A stretch of 11,146 nucleotides of DNA from an uncultured Collinsella sp. (GTDB taxonomy: Bacteria; Actinomycetota; Coriobacteriia; Coriobacteriales; Coriobacteriaceae), in NCBI GenBank assembly GCA_902489225.1, contig CABTZA010000048.1:1-11146 (forward strand), in the 5' to 3' direction. A program made the position numbers and the translations under genes. Under the pieces are notes generated by a model that was given only the letters and a program-made list of their open reading frames with translations, made no database searches and was not told where the DNA came from. Of the stretch, positions 1-7,186 are shown in pieces. The first letter of the stretch is position 1; every line of letters begins with the position of its first letter.

Positions 1-932
1 GATGCCGCCGTAACGGGAATGAGCTCCTTTTGATGCGCGGCAAATGTCAACTTGGCCCGTTCGTAGTACCAACGGTACACGTCCTGCATAAAGCGCGGCG
101 AGCGCTTCTCGGACTCGGGCGGCAGATGGCGCACGGTCCACTCGTTATCGAACCACACGTCGTAGCCAAACATGCGCATGTTAAAGAGGTAATCCAAGTC
201 CTCGCCGCGGGTGATAAACGGGTCAAAGGCCACACGCGTAAAGGCGCGGGCGTGCAGGGCCATCAGGCCGCCGCACACGTAGTTGGAGCGCGAGATGCGG
301 GTGCCCGAGAGCGCCTTTTTCATCCAACGGTTGAACTCGATGCGCTTGGTCCACCAACGATGGCAGATGCCCGCCTTGTCCGTGGGAGCCAGCGGCGAGC
401 CGTCGCGATCGTAGAAATAGCCGCTCTTGACCAAGATCGGCAAGCCCTGACGCGTCTGCTGCCCCAACGCATAGGTCGCGCGCTTCATAAAGTCGGCGTC
501 GATGACAGTCTCATCGTCATCCAAAAAGATAACCGCGTCATGCCCCAGCACAGCGGCACAGGCTAGCCCCATGTTGCGGATGGCACCGTAGCCTCGCAGG
601 CTCACGCACTCGCCCGAACCCTTGGGCGCGATCTGAGCAACCCGGTCTGCGATGCGCGAGGCCTGGGTGTTGGTGACAACGGTGACCTTGAGCGTGGGAT
701 GCGCGTCGACAATCTCGTGCACGCGCAGCGACACATCGGCTGTGGCAGAAACGGGACAGACCACCAAAAGGATGATGCGCGGGATGTCACGTACCTGCTC
801 AAGCGAGGCCAGGCAGCGGTCGAGTTCGGGATTGTCGGCGTTGAGTCGCGTCGAATGGTCATAGGTGCCAGGGGCGTTTGCGCAAGCGTCATCGCCCGCC
901 CAATACGTTGGAATCACGACCGTGGCGTTCAT
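1..932 (-). CDS. Family 2-like glycosyltransferase, C-terminus cut by the left window edge
   Basis: Reading the minus strand from an ATG at 930-932 gives 310 codons without a stop, up to the window edge. The N-terminus MNATVVIPTY is the usual first beta strand of a GT-A fold family 2 glycosyltransferase. Residues 138-141 (DDDE after the hydrophobic strand AVIFL) are the metal and nucleotide-sugar binding acidic motif. GGLMALHARAF at about 211-221 and GEDLDY at 233-238 resemble the acceptor-side and catalytic-base (ED) motifs. The protein probably transfers a sugar from a nucleotide-sugar donor in the cytoplasm; the acceptor cannot be told. An AGGGAGGG ribosome binding site at 939-946, six bases from the ATG, fixes the start. 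There is no signal peptide. The gene lies directly behind an intrinsic terminator-like hairpin. The first 50 residues carry an unusually long insert before the second strand, so the family call is by motifs only. Confidence 0.82.
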   Translation of the reverse strand, partial: MNATVVIPTYWAGDDACANAPGTYDHSTRLNADNPELDRCLASLEQVRDIPRIILLVVCPVSATADVSLRVHEIVDAHPTLKVTVVTNTQASRIADRVAQIAPKGSGECVSLRGYGAIRNMGLACAAVLGHDAVIFLDDDETVIDADFMKRATYALGQQTRQGLPILVKSGYFYDRDGSPLAPTDKAGICHRWWTKRIEFNRWMKKALSGTRISRSNYVCGGLMALHARAFTRVAFDPFITRGEDLDYLFNMRMFGYDVWFDNEWTVRHLPPESEKRSPRFMQDVYRWYYERAKLTFAAHQKELIPVTAA

Positions 933-951
933 GCCTTACCCTCCCTGCAAC

Positions 952-988
952 ACAAAAACGGGACGCCGCCAAACACAGGCGACGCCCC
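952..988 (-). terminator. Intrinsic terminator-like hairpin between transporter and glycosyltransferase
   Basis: On the minus strand GGGGCGTCGCC (978-988) pairs over 11 positions with GGCGGCGTCCC (960-970), two of them G-U pairs, with a 7-base loop, followed by G and TTTTT (954-959). On the plus strand two of the pairs become mismatches, so the signal is directional. It lies about 115 bases behind the transporter stop, which it probably terminates. Its U-tract ends only about six bases before the ribosome binding site of the glycosyltransferase. Confidence 0.65.
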
Positions 989-1005
989 GCGACCTAGCTG
1001 ATTCC

Positions 1006-1011
1006 ATCATA
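1006..1011 (-). promoter_or_regulatory. Possible -10 box (TATGAT) for the glycosyltransferase gene
   Basis: The minus strand reads TATGAT here, five of six bases of the sigma-70-type -10 consensus. No good -35 element lies 16-18 bases upstream. If used, RNA would start near position 999 and carry the hairpin of 960-988 in its leader. This is a weak call. Confidence 0.25.
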
Positions 1012-1103
1012 CCCACTTGGGCAAATCATTGCTCGCAAGTCGCAATGTTTATTGCGGATAACCCCAAAAGAGTACCGTGGACAGGCACAATAGCCGCTCG
1101 CTC

Positions 1104-2363
1104 CTATGCGGCATGCTCTGCCGCCCGAGTCATGCGGGACAGGCGGACCAGCAGCATAAAGCCAACAATCAGCAGCACGCCAATGGAAAGGACGCCCAGC
1201 GACGGGTTGCCGGTCAGCGAGGTGACGACCGACACCAGGAAGGTGCCCATAACGCTTGCATAACGACCAAAGATGTCAAAGAAGCCGTAGTACTCGTTGG
1301 ACTTTTCCTTGGGGATAATGCGGCCAAAGTAGCTACGGCTGAGCGCCTGCACGCCGCCCTGGAACAGGCCGACCATAATGGCAAGCACCCAGAATTCAAA
1401 GGCGGTCTTTAGGAAGAACGCGGCGAACAGCACAATGCCCATGTAGGCGGCGACCGCCACCAGGATCATGTTGAGCGTGCCCACGCGTCCGGCGAGCTTG
1501 CCATAGATGATGGCGGACGGAAAGGCCACGAACTGCGTAACGAGCAGCGCCAGCACCAGCTGCGTCGAATCGATGCCCAAGGCCGATCCGTAACTGGTGG
1601 CCATGGAAATGACCGTGTGCACACCGTCGATATAGAAGAAGAACGCGATCATGTAGACCAGCACGGTCTTGTTGTGGGCGATCTCGCGCATGGTGTGTCC
1701 GACCTCGGAGAACACACCGCCCACGATGTGGCCGATAGTGTCCTCGGGACCGCGCTCGCGACCGTACTTTTGCTTATAGGTGCGAATGAGCGGCAGGGTA
1801 AAGATGAGCCACCAGGCACCAGTGATGATAAACGACAGACGCGTTGCCAGCATGGTGGGAACGCCAAGAGCGGGGCCACCCATGATGAGCGCCAGGCAGA
1901 TGACGAACGGCACGGTGGAACCGATATAGCCCCAGGCATAGCCCGAGCTGGACACGGCGTCCATGCGCTCGTCGGTCGTAATGTCGGGCAGCATGGCGTC
2001 GTAGAACGTCATAGAAGAGTTAAGGCCGATGGTGCACAGCACGTACACGGTCAAAAATGCCATGGCGGACATTGGGATAGCCTGCGCCAGGCAAAGCACC
2101 AGGCCCGTGAGGAAGAAGCCCAAGAAGAACTTGATCTTGTTGCCTGCGTAGTCAGCAAGCGCGCCCAGAATGGGCATGAGCATGGCAATGACCAGCGAGG
2201 CGATCGTCTGCGCATTGCCCCAGGCGACCACCAGGTCGGCCGAGGAAGCGCCGGTATTGATGGCGTTAAAGTAAATGGGCACCACCGAGGTATTGAGCAG
2301 CACAAGGGCCGAATTGCCCACATCATACATAACCCAGTTACGCTCGAGCTTGGTGTATTTCAT
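1104..2363 (-). CDS. MFS transporter of the UMF1 / Atg22-like family
   Basis: The protein has 419 residues with about twelve hydrophobic membrane segments, the normal size for the family. The N-terminal LERNWVMYDVGNSAL (residues 6-20) matches the E..W..YD..NSA signature of the UMF1 family of major facilitator transporters. Further family-like stretches are GALADYAGNK (67-76, the loop 2-3 motif), YDAMLPDI (121-128), FFFYIDGVHTV (231-241) and SRSYFGRIIPKEKSNEYYGFF (342-362), the last a strong family hallmark in the cytoplasmic loop before the final helices. Substrates of bacterial members are mostly unknown; relatives in fungi export amino acids from the vacuole. The start is the ATG at 2361-2363, with an AAGGG about 12 bases upstream, a rather distant ribosome binding site. 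It lies 101 bases behind the phospholipase-like gene on the same strand and may be partly co-transcribed with it. A terminator follows at 952-988. Confidence 0.88.
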   Translation of the reverse strand: MKYTKLERNWVMYDVGNSALVLLNTSVVPIYFNAINTGASSADLVVAWGNAQTIASLVIAMLMPILGALADYAGNKIKFFLGFFLTGLVLCLAQAIPMSAMAFLTVYVLCTIGLNSSMTFYDAMLPDITTDERMDAVSSSGYAWGYIGSTVPFVICLALIMGGPALGVPTMLATRLSFIITGAWWLIFTLPLIRTYKQKYGRERGPEDTIGHIVGGVFSEVGHTMREIAHNKTVLVYMIAFFFYIDGVHTVISMATSYGSALGIDSTQLVLALLVTQFVAFPSAIIYGKLAGRVGTLNMILVAVAAYMGIVLFAAFFLKTAFEFWVLAIMVGLFQGGVQALSRSYFGRIIPKEKSNEYYGFFDIFGRYASVMGTFLVSVVTSLTGNPSLGVLSIGVLLIVGFMLLVRLSRMTRAAEHAA

Positions 2364-2464
2364 GGACAGGGACCCTTCGTATTCGCCCGATATGCAGTTA
2401 GTTCATCGTACCCCAATTGTCCAGAACCGCCGGTAAGGATTCGGCAAAGGGGCACGCACGGGCC

Positions 2465-3409
2465 CTATTCCTCGCGGTCGAACTCCTCATCGGCATTGAG
2501 CACGCGACCGCTGTAGTTGACGTGACTGGTCACGGCATCCATGTCACCGGTCTCGATAAAACGTGCGACCGTGCACTCGTAATCGACCAGCGCGCGATCA
2601 AAGACCTCGGGGAAACTCTCGTTCGAGACCTCGTCGGTAAAGGGATTCTTCCATGTCAGATGGCCCAGGTTACCGGTGCGCTCGGGCAGCTCCGTCGTCA
2701 CGCGATGGGCAAGGCCGTCGAGCAGCGAGTAGTCGTGCACCAAGCCCTCAACCAGCGAGATCGCGCGCGTCTTTGCGGAGCCGGCCGGCTCAATCGCGCG
2801 GTAAAGTCGCTGCATATTGGCAACGGCAGCACCGTACTCCCCCGCCGGAATGTCAATGCCGTACACGCGTCCGGCAACATAGCTCATCAGCACGCCGGCC
2901 ACGCGATTGATGCGATCGGTGGTGACGATCTCGCCCGCCGGCGGGTAATCGTCGACCGTAGCGCCATCGCGTTTAAGCTGCAGCATCAGTACATCCAGGT
3001 CGCTCTCGATCACGGCATGGACCTGACTGCTCGAATCCTCAAGCTCTGAACCGGACTCCACGATGCCAAACTGCTGCTCATAGACAAAAGGATGGGCGTT
3101 GCGGTCGAGCACGTAATGAGACAGCAGGCCCAGCGCAAAGGCACGACCCAAGCTGGCGTCGCGCGGCAGCAGATGCGACACGCCGTCGCGCAGGCACGCG
3201 AACTGGCGAGACATGCGCGACCGATGCATGACCTGCGCCAGCAGCGTGCAGTCGGAAACACGCGGTGTCAGAATGTGAAAGAAAAACGGGTCGGGGCCTT
3301 GGTTGCCCAAGATAAAGGCAATGCGCTCTTCATCGGACGTGATGACGCCCTGCGGAAGACGGTCGATGCTTTCCTCGCCAAACAGATGATGGGTGATAAG
3401 CGCGGGCAT
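2465..3409 (-). CDS. Zinc-dependent phospholipase C-like protein
   Basis: The protein (314 residues from the chosen start) begins MPALITHHLFGEES and contains GNQGPDPFFF (35-44), LLSHYVLDRNAHPF (95-108) and HAVIESDLD (131-139). This order of His/Asp clusters (H7, D40, H98, D102, H106, H131, E135) fits the metal-binding helices of the zinc-dependent phospholipase C / S1-P1 nuclease-like fold. No signal peptide is seen, so unlike the secreted toxins of this family it probably acts in the cytoplasm; its substrate is unknown. The reading frame extends upstream to a GTG at 3437-3439, but the ATG at 3407-3409 has AAAGGA eight bases before it and a promoter at 3442-3468 would start RNA near 3435, so the shorter start is chosen. 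It lies 92 bases behind the response regulator gene. Confidence 0.82.
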   Translation of the reverse strand: MPALITHHLFGEESIDRLPQGVITSDEERIAFILGNQGPDPFFFHILTPRVSDCTLLAQVMHRSRMSRQFACLRDGVSHLLPRDASLGRAFALGLLSHYVLDRNAHPFVYEQQFGIVESGSELEDSSSQVHAVIESDLDVLMLQLKRDGATVDDYPPAGEIVTTDRINRVAGVLMSYVAGRVYGIDIPAGEYGAAVANMQRLYRAIEPAGSAKTRAISLVEGLVHDYSLLDGLAHRVTTELPERTGNLGHLTWKNPFTDEVSNESFPEVFDRALVDYECTVARFIETGDMDAVTSHVNYSGRVLNADEEFDREE

Positions 3410-3441
3410 AATGATCCTTTCGATTTCATTCGATGCCACCC

Positions 3442-3468
3442 ATTATGCCCACCGCGCGCCCATGCCAA
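3442..3468 (-). promoter_or_regulatory. Likely promoter of the phospholipase-like gene
   Basis: The minus strand has TTGGCA (3463-3468, five of six bases of the -35 consensus) and CATAAT (3442-3447, five of six of the -10 consensus), 15 bases apart, or 16 if the -35 is read one base earlier. RNA would start near 3435, leaving a leader of about 25 bases that includes the AAAGGA ribosome binding site. The spacing is short, which lowers certainty. Confidence 0.5.
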
Positions 3469-3501
3469 ACCTGCGATGGTAAACGACGGCACGCAGACCG
3501 T

Positions 3502-4236
3502 CTACGCAAGCCCCAAGTGTGCTTTAACCTCGGCAGCGCGACGGCGGGACACGGGCACCATCGAGGTTACGCGATCGAGCCTGAGCTCCATAAGACCCGT
3601 GGAACCGATCTCGACATTGTGCACGTCTTCCAAATTGACCAGATAGCTGCGATGAACGCGAATAAAGCCCTCGGAGACCAAGCGACGCTCGAGCGAAGAG
3701 ATCGACTCATTGATCAGGTACGTTCCCTCGGCGCAGATGGCGTTGCAAAAATCGGCACGCGCCTCAAAGTAGCAGACGTCTGCGGCGGGAATGAACACCT
3801 TTTTGCCCCCGCGGTCCACCGTCAGACGCAAAGGCTGGCGCGGAGCGTGGATAACACGACGGACACCCAAGGCTGCCTCGATCTTGTCGAGTGCCTTTGA
3901 CAGGCGTGCGTCCTCGACCGGCTTGACGACATAATCGACGGCATCGAGGTTATAGGCATCAGCCGCATACTCGGCAAACGCCGTCACAAACACAACCACC
4001 GGCGGCGTCTTTAGGTTCTGCAGCGTCTCGGCAAGCTCAATTCCCGAGCGACCGGGCATGGTAATGTCTAAAAACAGCACGTCGGGCTTGTTCGACAGAA
4101 TCGACTCCACGGCTTCGGTGACATTGCCCGCCTCGGCAATCTGGCCCACACGCGTATCCTTTTCCAACAGATAGCGTAGCTCAGCCCTAATGGGAGGTTC
4201 GTCATCAACCACCAAGATGTTCCAGCCTTCGGACAT
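3502..4236 (-). CDS. LytTR-family response regulator
   Basis: The protein has 244 residues. The receiver domain covers about 1-120: acidic pair D11/D12 in ILVVDDE, phospho-acceptor D57 in PDVLFLDITMPG, T85 in FVTAF and K105 in YVVKP. A LytTR DNA-binding domain follows at about 136-240, with the typical strand VCYFEARADFC, a SLERRL stretch and FIRVHRSYLVNLEDV (191-205). Such regulators bind imperfect direct repeats upstream of target genes once phosphorylated. It is encoded 38 bases behind the sensor kinase, the usual partner order for LytS/LytR or AgrA-like pairs. GAGGGGA eight bases before the ATG at 4234-4236 supports the start. Target genes cannot be read from this window. The domain order is unambiguous; an exact gene name would be a guess. 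Confidence 0.93.
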   Translation of the reverse strand: MSEGWNILVVDDEPPIRAELRYLLEKDTRVGQIAEAGNVTEAVESILSNKPDVLFLDITMPGRSGIELAETLQNLKTPPVVVFVTAFAEYAADAYNLDAVDYVVKPVEDARLSKALDKIEAALGVRRVIHAPRQPLRLTVDRGGKKVFIPAADVCYFEARADFCNAICAEGTYLINESISSLERRLVSEGFIRVHRSYLVNLEDVHNVEIGSTGLMELRLDRVTSMVPVSRRRAAEVKAHLGLA

Positions 4237-4274
4237 ATGTGCTTCCCCTCTTTTTCTCTCAATCCAACCGCGTG

Positions 4275-5660
4275 CTACGCCGTCAACGGCGCGGGCTCAT
4301 GCGGCTCGCCGTTCAGCTCGACGATGACCTGCGTTCCCACGCCCTCCTGGGACTTCACGCGCATGCCGGAATCTTCTCCGTAAAAGAAATGGATGCGCTG
4401 AAGCACGTTGAAGAGCGCCAGGCCGCAACCTCGCTTGACGGAGCCGTCGGCGGTAATGCTCTCGGGCTCCTCCAGGCGATGTTGCTCAAACAGATGCGCG
4501 CAGACTTCTTCGCTCATTCCGATGCCGTCATCTTCGACGATGATCTCCAAGCCGTCATCGGTCTCAAAAGCCCTAACACGAATAGAAAGCGGCTCGGTCT
4601 CGCGCTGCGCATGCTTGATGCAGTTTTCGAGCAGCGGCTGCAAGATAAACGGCGGTACCAGGCTGTCGCGCACCTCAAAGTCGATGTCGACCGAAACGCG
4701 CAGACGGCCGTCGCCATACCGGGCCTGCATAAGATTGATATAACGAGTGCCCTGTTCCACCTCGTGCTCGAGCGTGGTGAGCGTATCGGAGTCAGAAAGC
4801 GTCTGACGATAGTAGTTGGAAAAGTCGATCAGCAGCGATCGCGCCTTGTCGGGCTCGGTTCGAACGAGCGACACGATCGTGCTAATGGTATTGAATAGAA
4901 AATGCGGGTCGACCTGCGACTGCAGGGCGCGAAGCTCAACGCGGGCTGTGAGCTCGTCCTGGCGCTCGAGCTCAAAGCTGGCGAGCTGCGTGGAAATTAG
5001 GTCGGCAAAACCCGAGGCAAGGGCCGTCTGGCGCATATCGATGCTGCTCAGGCGAGGGTAATACAGCTCGAGTGTGCCCACGCAATGCCCGCGCACGGTA
5101 AGCGGCGCGACGATGCCGGCGCGCAGGCGGGGAAAATAGCCGCCCGTCTCATTGGAGGTGTCACGCGAAAACACGCTCTGCTCGCCCGTCTCAATCACAC
5201 TGAGCGTGGTCTTGAGCACGACCGGGGTGCCGGCGGGGCACTTTGCCGAGTCCTCGCCCCAGCTTGCCAACACCTGCTTGCCGTCGGTAAAGCAGATGGC
5301 AGAGGCGATGGTCTCGGACAGGATAATTTTAGAGGCGCCCAGGGCCGCTTCGGGCGTAAGGCCACGCGATGTATAGGCGAATATTTTTGATGCGATGGCG
5401 AGCGTACGGTCGGTTGCGCTCGATGTGAGGTCGTCGGGGACCACAAAGACATACGAGAAAAAGAAGCACAGCATGACCATGCCGGCAATAACGACAACGC
5501 CCGGAACGGGATTGGGATTATCGGTTAAATCCCAGATAAGCAGCAAGATAAGCGCCGGAACGACAATACCGAGCAGGATGGCCTGGACCACATGCTGGGC
5601 CGTGCGAAAGACCTTGGTAGAGTTGTAACTCTTGCCCAGAATCAGCCTGTTTAAATCCAC
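4275..5660 (-). CDS. LytS-like sensor histidine kinase with two membrane helices and a GAF-like domain
   Basis: Numbered from the alternative ATG at 5664-5666, the protein has two membrane helices (about 26-47 and 57-76) joined by a short Pro/Asn loop, a GAF-like sensory domain (about 81-227), the His_kinase domain with LQSQVDPHFLFN (phosphorylated H255), and an ATPase domain with PLLENCIKHA (N348), EDDGIGM (380 region) and KRGCGLALFNV. This H-box type marks kinases that pair with LytTR regulators, and the regulator follows 38 bases downstream. With almost no extracytoplasmic loop, the signal is probably sensed within the membrane or by the GAF-like domain. Start choice: the frame is open to 5735, but the terminator at 5690-5719 lies there. 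GGGG of the AAAAGGGG site touches the ATG at 5666 with no spacer, whereas the GTG at 5658-5660 has a six-base spacer, so GTG is preferred. Confidence 0.9.
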   Translation of the reverse strand: MDLNRLILGKSYNSTKVFRTAQHVVQAILLGIVVPALILLLIWDLTDNPNPVPGVVVIAGMVMLCFFFSYVFVVPDDLTSSATDRTLAIASKIFAYTSRGLTPEAALGASKIILSETIASAICFTDGKQVLASWGEDSAKCPAGTPVVLKTTLSVIETGEQSVFSRDTSNETGGYFPRLRAGIVAPLTVRGHCVGTLELYYPRLSSIDMRQTALASGFADLISTQLASFELERQDELTARVELRALQSQVDPHFLFNTISTIVSLVRTEPDKARSLLIDFSNYYRQTLSDSDTLTTLEHEVEQGTRYINLMQARYGDGRLRVSVDIDFEVRDSLVPPFILQPLLENCIKHAQRETEPLSIRVRAFETDDGLEIIVEDDGIGMSEEVCAHLFEQHRLEEPESITADGSVKRGCGLALFNVLQRIHFFYGEDSGMRVKSQEGVGTQVIVELNGEPHEPAPLTA

Positions 5661-5689
5661 CGTCATCCCCTTTTTTCTATCGCACCCAT

Positions 5690-5719
5690 AGCAATAAAGA
5701 GGGCCGCAAGCGACCCTCT
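5690..5719 (-). terminator. Hairpin terminator behind the amidohydrolase gene
   Basis: On the minus strand AGAGGGTCGC (5710-5719) and GCGGCCCTCT (5698-5707) form a ten-pair stem (one G-U) with a TT loop, followed by TTTATT. It lies about 60 bases behind the amidohydrolase stop and just before the kinase ribosome binding site. The U-tract is interrupted by an A, so termination may be partial. Confidence 0.6.
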
Positions 5720-5721
5720 CC

Positions 5722-5754
5722 ATTGCATTATGCAATCAAAAACTGTGTTTTACA
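5722..5754 (-). promoter_or_regulatory. Possible kinase-operon promoter overlapped by a 15-bp palindrome
   Basis: The sequence ATTGCATTATGCAAT (5722-5736) is a perfect palindrome around a single central base. On the minus strand it contains CATAAT (5728-5733), five of six bases of a -10 box, with TGTAAA 16 bases upstream as a poor -35. A repressor or activator bound to the palindrome would cover the -10 element. RNA would start near 5721, at the foot of the hairpin 5698-5719. No -35 consensus is strong, so this is tentative. Confidence 0.35.
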
Positions 5755-5777
5755 TCCAGCCATCGACAAACGGTATC

Positions 5778-7055
5778 TTAGGCGCTGTATTTGTTGGCCT
5801 CGCCAAAGGTGCCAGCCTCGACGATCCAGCCGTCCTTCATGATGACGTCCATGTTGTCGGTGTTGAGCACGTGGATGTCGGCGGCGACGTCACCGTTGAC
5901 GACCAGCAGGTCGGCGCACTTGCCGGCCTCGATGGAACCGGTCTCGTCCTCGATGTGGCACATCTTGGCACCGTTGAGGGTGGCGCAGGTGATGGTCTCG
6001 ACCGGGGTGAAGCCGATCTTGTCGACGAACTCGTACATCTCCTCGATGGAGCAGGTGCCGTACGGGGTGACGAAGGAGAAGGAGTCGGAGCCGATCGTCA
6101 TGACGACGCCGCGCTTCTTGGCCTCGCGCAGGCAGTCGTAGTTGCGCTGCAGCTCCTTCTCGACCAGGGTGCCCTCGTACTTGTCGTGCAGCTCGGGGAC
6201 GTAGACGGGCGGATAGGTGGCGTACCAGGTGGGCAGGAAGGCGATCGTCGGGGTGAAGAAGGTGCCCTGCTCGGCCATGAGGTCCATGGTGCGCTCATCG
6301 ATATCGAAACCGTGAATCAGCTGCTCGCAGCCAAAGCGAACGGAATCGTAGGCAGCGGCGTGGTTGTTGTAGCAGTGGCTCCACACGGGGATGCCGACCA
6401 TCTTTGCCTCGTCGACCACGGCCTGGATCTCCTCGGAGCAGTAGTGCTGGTCGCGACCGGAGTCCCAGCGCCAGATGCCGCCACCGGTAGCCCAGATCTT
6501 GATGGCATCGGGGTTCTCGCGCAGGCGACGACGGACGGCCTTGCGCAGATCCCAAGGACCGTCGACCTGGTCGCCCCAGGGATGGGATTCCTTGTTGAGC
6601 TCCTGGGTGCAGTGGTGAGAGTCACCGTGGCCGGCAACACGGCAGAAACCGAGGCCGGTGGCCAGAACGCGCGGGCCCTTAAAGACGCCCTTGTCGATGC
6701 AGTCACGGATCTGGATACCAAAGCGGCCGATCTCGCAGACGGTGGTGAGGCCGTGGGTGAGGCAGTCGTAGGCCTGCTTGACGGCGACGGCCTGCTTCTC
6801 GAGGAGCGGCTGCATGACCCAATCGGTGTCATCGTCGGTCAGGTTGCCCGAGAAGTGCAGGTGGGTGTCGATCAGGCCGGGAAGGACGGTCTTGCCGGCG
6901 GCATCGATAACCTCAACGCCCTCGGGAAGGTCCTGCATAGTGCCGGCGTACTCGATCTTGCCGTTGTCGTCGACGAGAACGAGAGAGTTCTCGACCGGCT
7001 CGGCACCGGTACCGTCGATGAGCTTGCCGCCAACGATTGCATACTTAGTGGACAT
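5778..7055 (-). CDS. Metal-dependent amidohydrolase (imidazolonepropionase / prolidase-like group)
   Basis: The protein has 425 residues. A small beta domain at both ends (about 1-58 and 375-425) flanks a TIM-barrel hydrolase. Metal ligands expected for a two-metal amidohydrolase are all visible: H65 and H67 in LIDTHLHFSG, K186 in DAIKIWATGGG (the lysine that is carboxylated in this group), H227 in PVWSHCYNN, H248 in LIHGF and D324 in TIGSDSF. The KIWATGG motif places it with COG1228-type enzymes that cleave cyclic amides or Xaa-Pro/acyl-amino acid bonds rather than with dihydroorotases or ureases. It is cytoplasmic. A strong AAGGAGG six bases before the ATG at 7053-7055 and C-ending codon choice suggest high expression. 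It follows the permease on the same strand after 131 bases with a hairpin, which points to hydrolysis of what the permease brings in. The exact substrate is not evident. Confidence 0.9.
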   Translation of the reverse strand: MSTKYAIVGGKLIDGTGAEPVENSLVLVDDNGKIEYAGTMQDLPEGVEVIDAAGKTVLPGLIDTHLHFSGNLTDDDTDWVMQPLLEKQAVAVKQAYDCLTHGLTTVCEIGRFGIQIRDCIDKGVFKGPRVLATGLGFCRVAGHGDSHHCTQELNKESHPWGDQVDGPWDLRKAVRRRLRENPDAIKIWATGGGIWRWDSGRDQHYCSEEIQAVVDEAKMVGIPVWSHCYNNHAAAYDSVRFGCEQLIHGFDIDERTMDLMAEQGTFFTPTIAFLPTWYATYPPVYVPELHDKYEGTLVEKELQRNYDCLREAKKRGVVMTIGSDSFSFVTPYGTCSIEEMYEFVDKIGFTPVETITCATLNGAKMCHIEDETGSIEAGKCADLLVVNGDVAADIHVLNTDNMDVIMKDGWIVEAGTFGEANKYSA

Positions 7056-7128
7056 GGTTCCTCCTTATGGATCCATATAGTGGGCGAGGCCGTGTTGGGT
7101 TAAGGCCTCACAAAGCTACCCAAGTGGT
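7056..7128 (-). promoter_or_regulatory. Leader of the amidohydrolase with a weak promoter candidate and a 12-bp palindrome
   Basis: The minus strand has TTAACC, then 18 bases, then TATATG, four of six matches to each consensus box, close to the gene start. The perfect palindrome TATGGATCCATA (7066-7077) overlaps TATATG and directly precedes the ribosome binding site. GAGGCC and GGCCTC (7085-7108) can form a six-pair stem over a 12-base loop. None of these is strong alone; a separate promoter for the amidohydrolase is possible but not shown. Confidence 0.25.
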
Positions 7129-7180
7129 GCCGGGTTCGGTGCGCGGGAGAGAGGGCCCCGCGCACCCGATCCGCCCCGGC
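7129..7180 (-). repeat. Large GC-rich hairpin between permease and amidohydrolase
   Basis: GGTGCGCGGG (7138-7147) pairs perfectly with CCCGCGCACC (7157-7166) over a nine-base loop, and an outer stem GCCGGG (7129-7134) pairs with CCCGGC (7175-7180). It begins six bases behind the permease stop. No T-run follows on either strand, so it is not a standard intrinsic terminator. It may protect the 3' end of the permease message or mark a processing point between the two genes. Confidence 0.6.
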
Positions 7181-7186
7181 TAGGCG

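Noticed and set aside
1617..2516. Plus-strand open frame of 299 codons opposite the MFS transporter
   Set aside because: It is His/Gly/Asp-rich antisense translation of a hydrophobic protein, with no start signals.
3410..3439. Upstream GTG start adding ten residues to the phospholipase-like protein
   Set aside because: No ribosome binding site precedes it, it would lie upstream of the predicted transcript start, and the extra residues are not like the family N-terminus.
5661..5735. Far upstream Met start for the histidine kinase
   Set aside because: It would place a terminator hairpin inside the coding region and add a Cys-rich stretch unlike the family; there is no ribosome binding site before it.
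5730..7103. Long plus-strand open frame (457 codons) opposite the amidohydrolase
   Set aside because: It mirrors a gene with full catalytic motifs and a strong ribosome binding site; the translation is Val/Gly/Asp-rich low-complexity with no recognisable domain, as expected for the antisense of a GC-rich gene.
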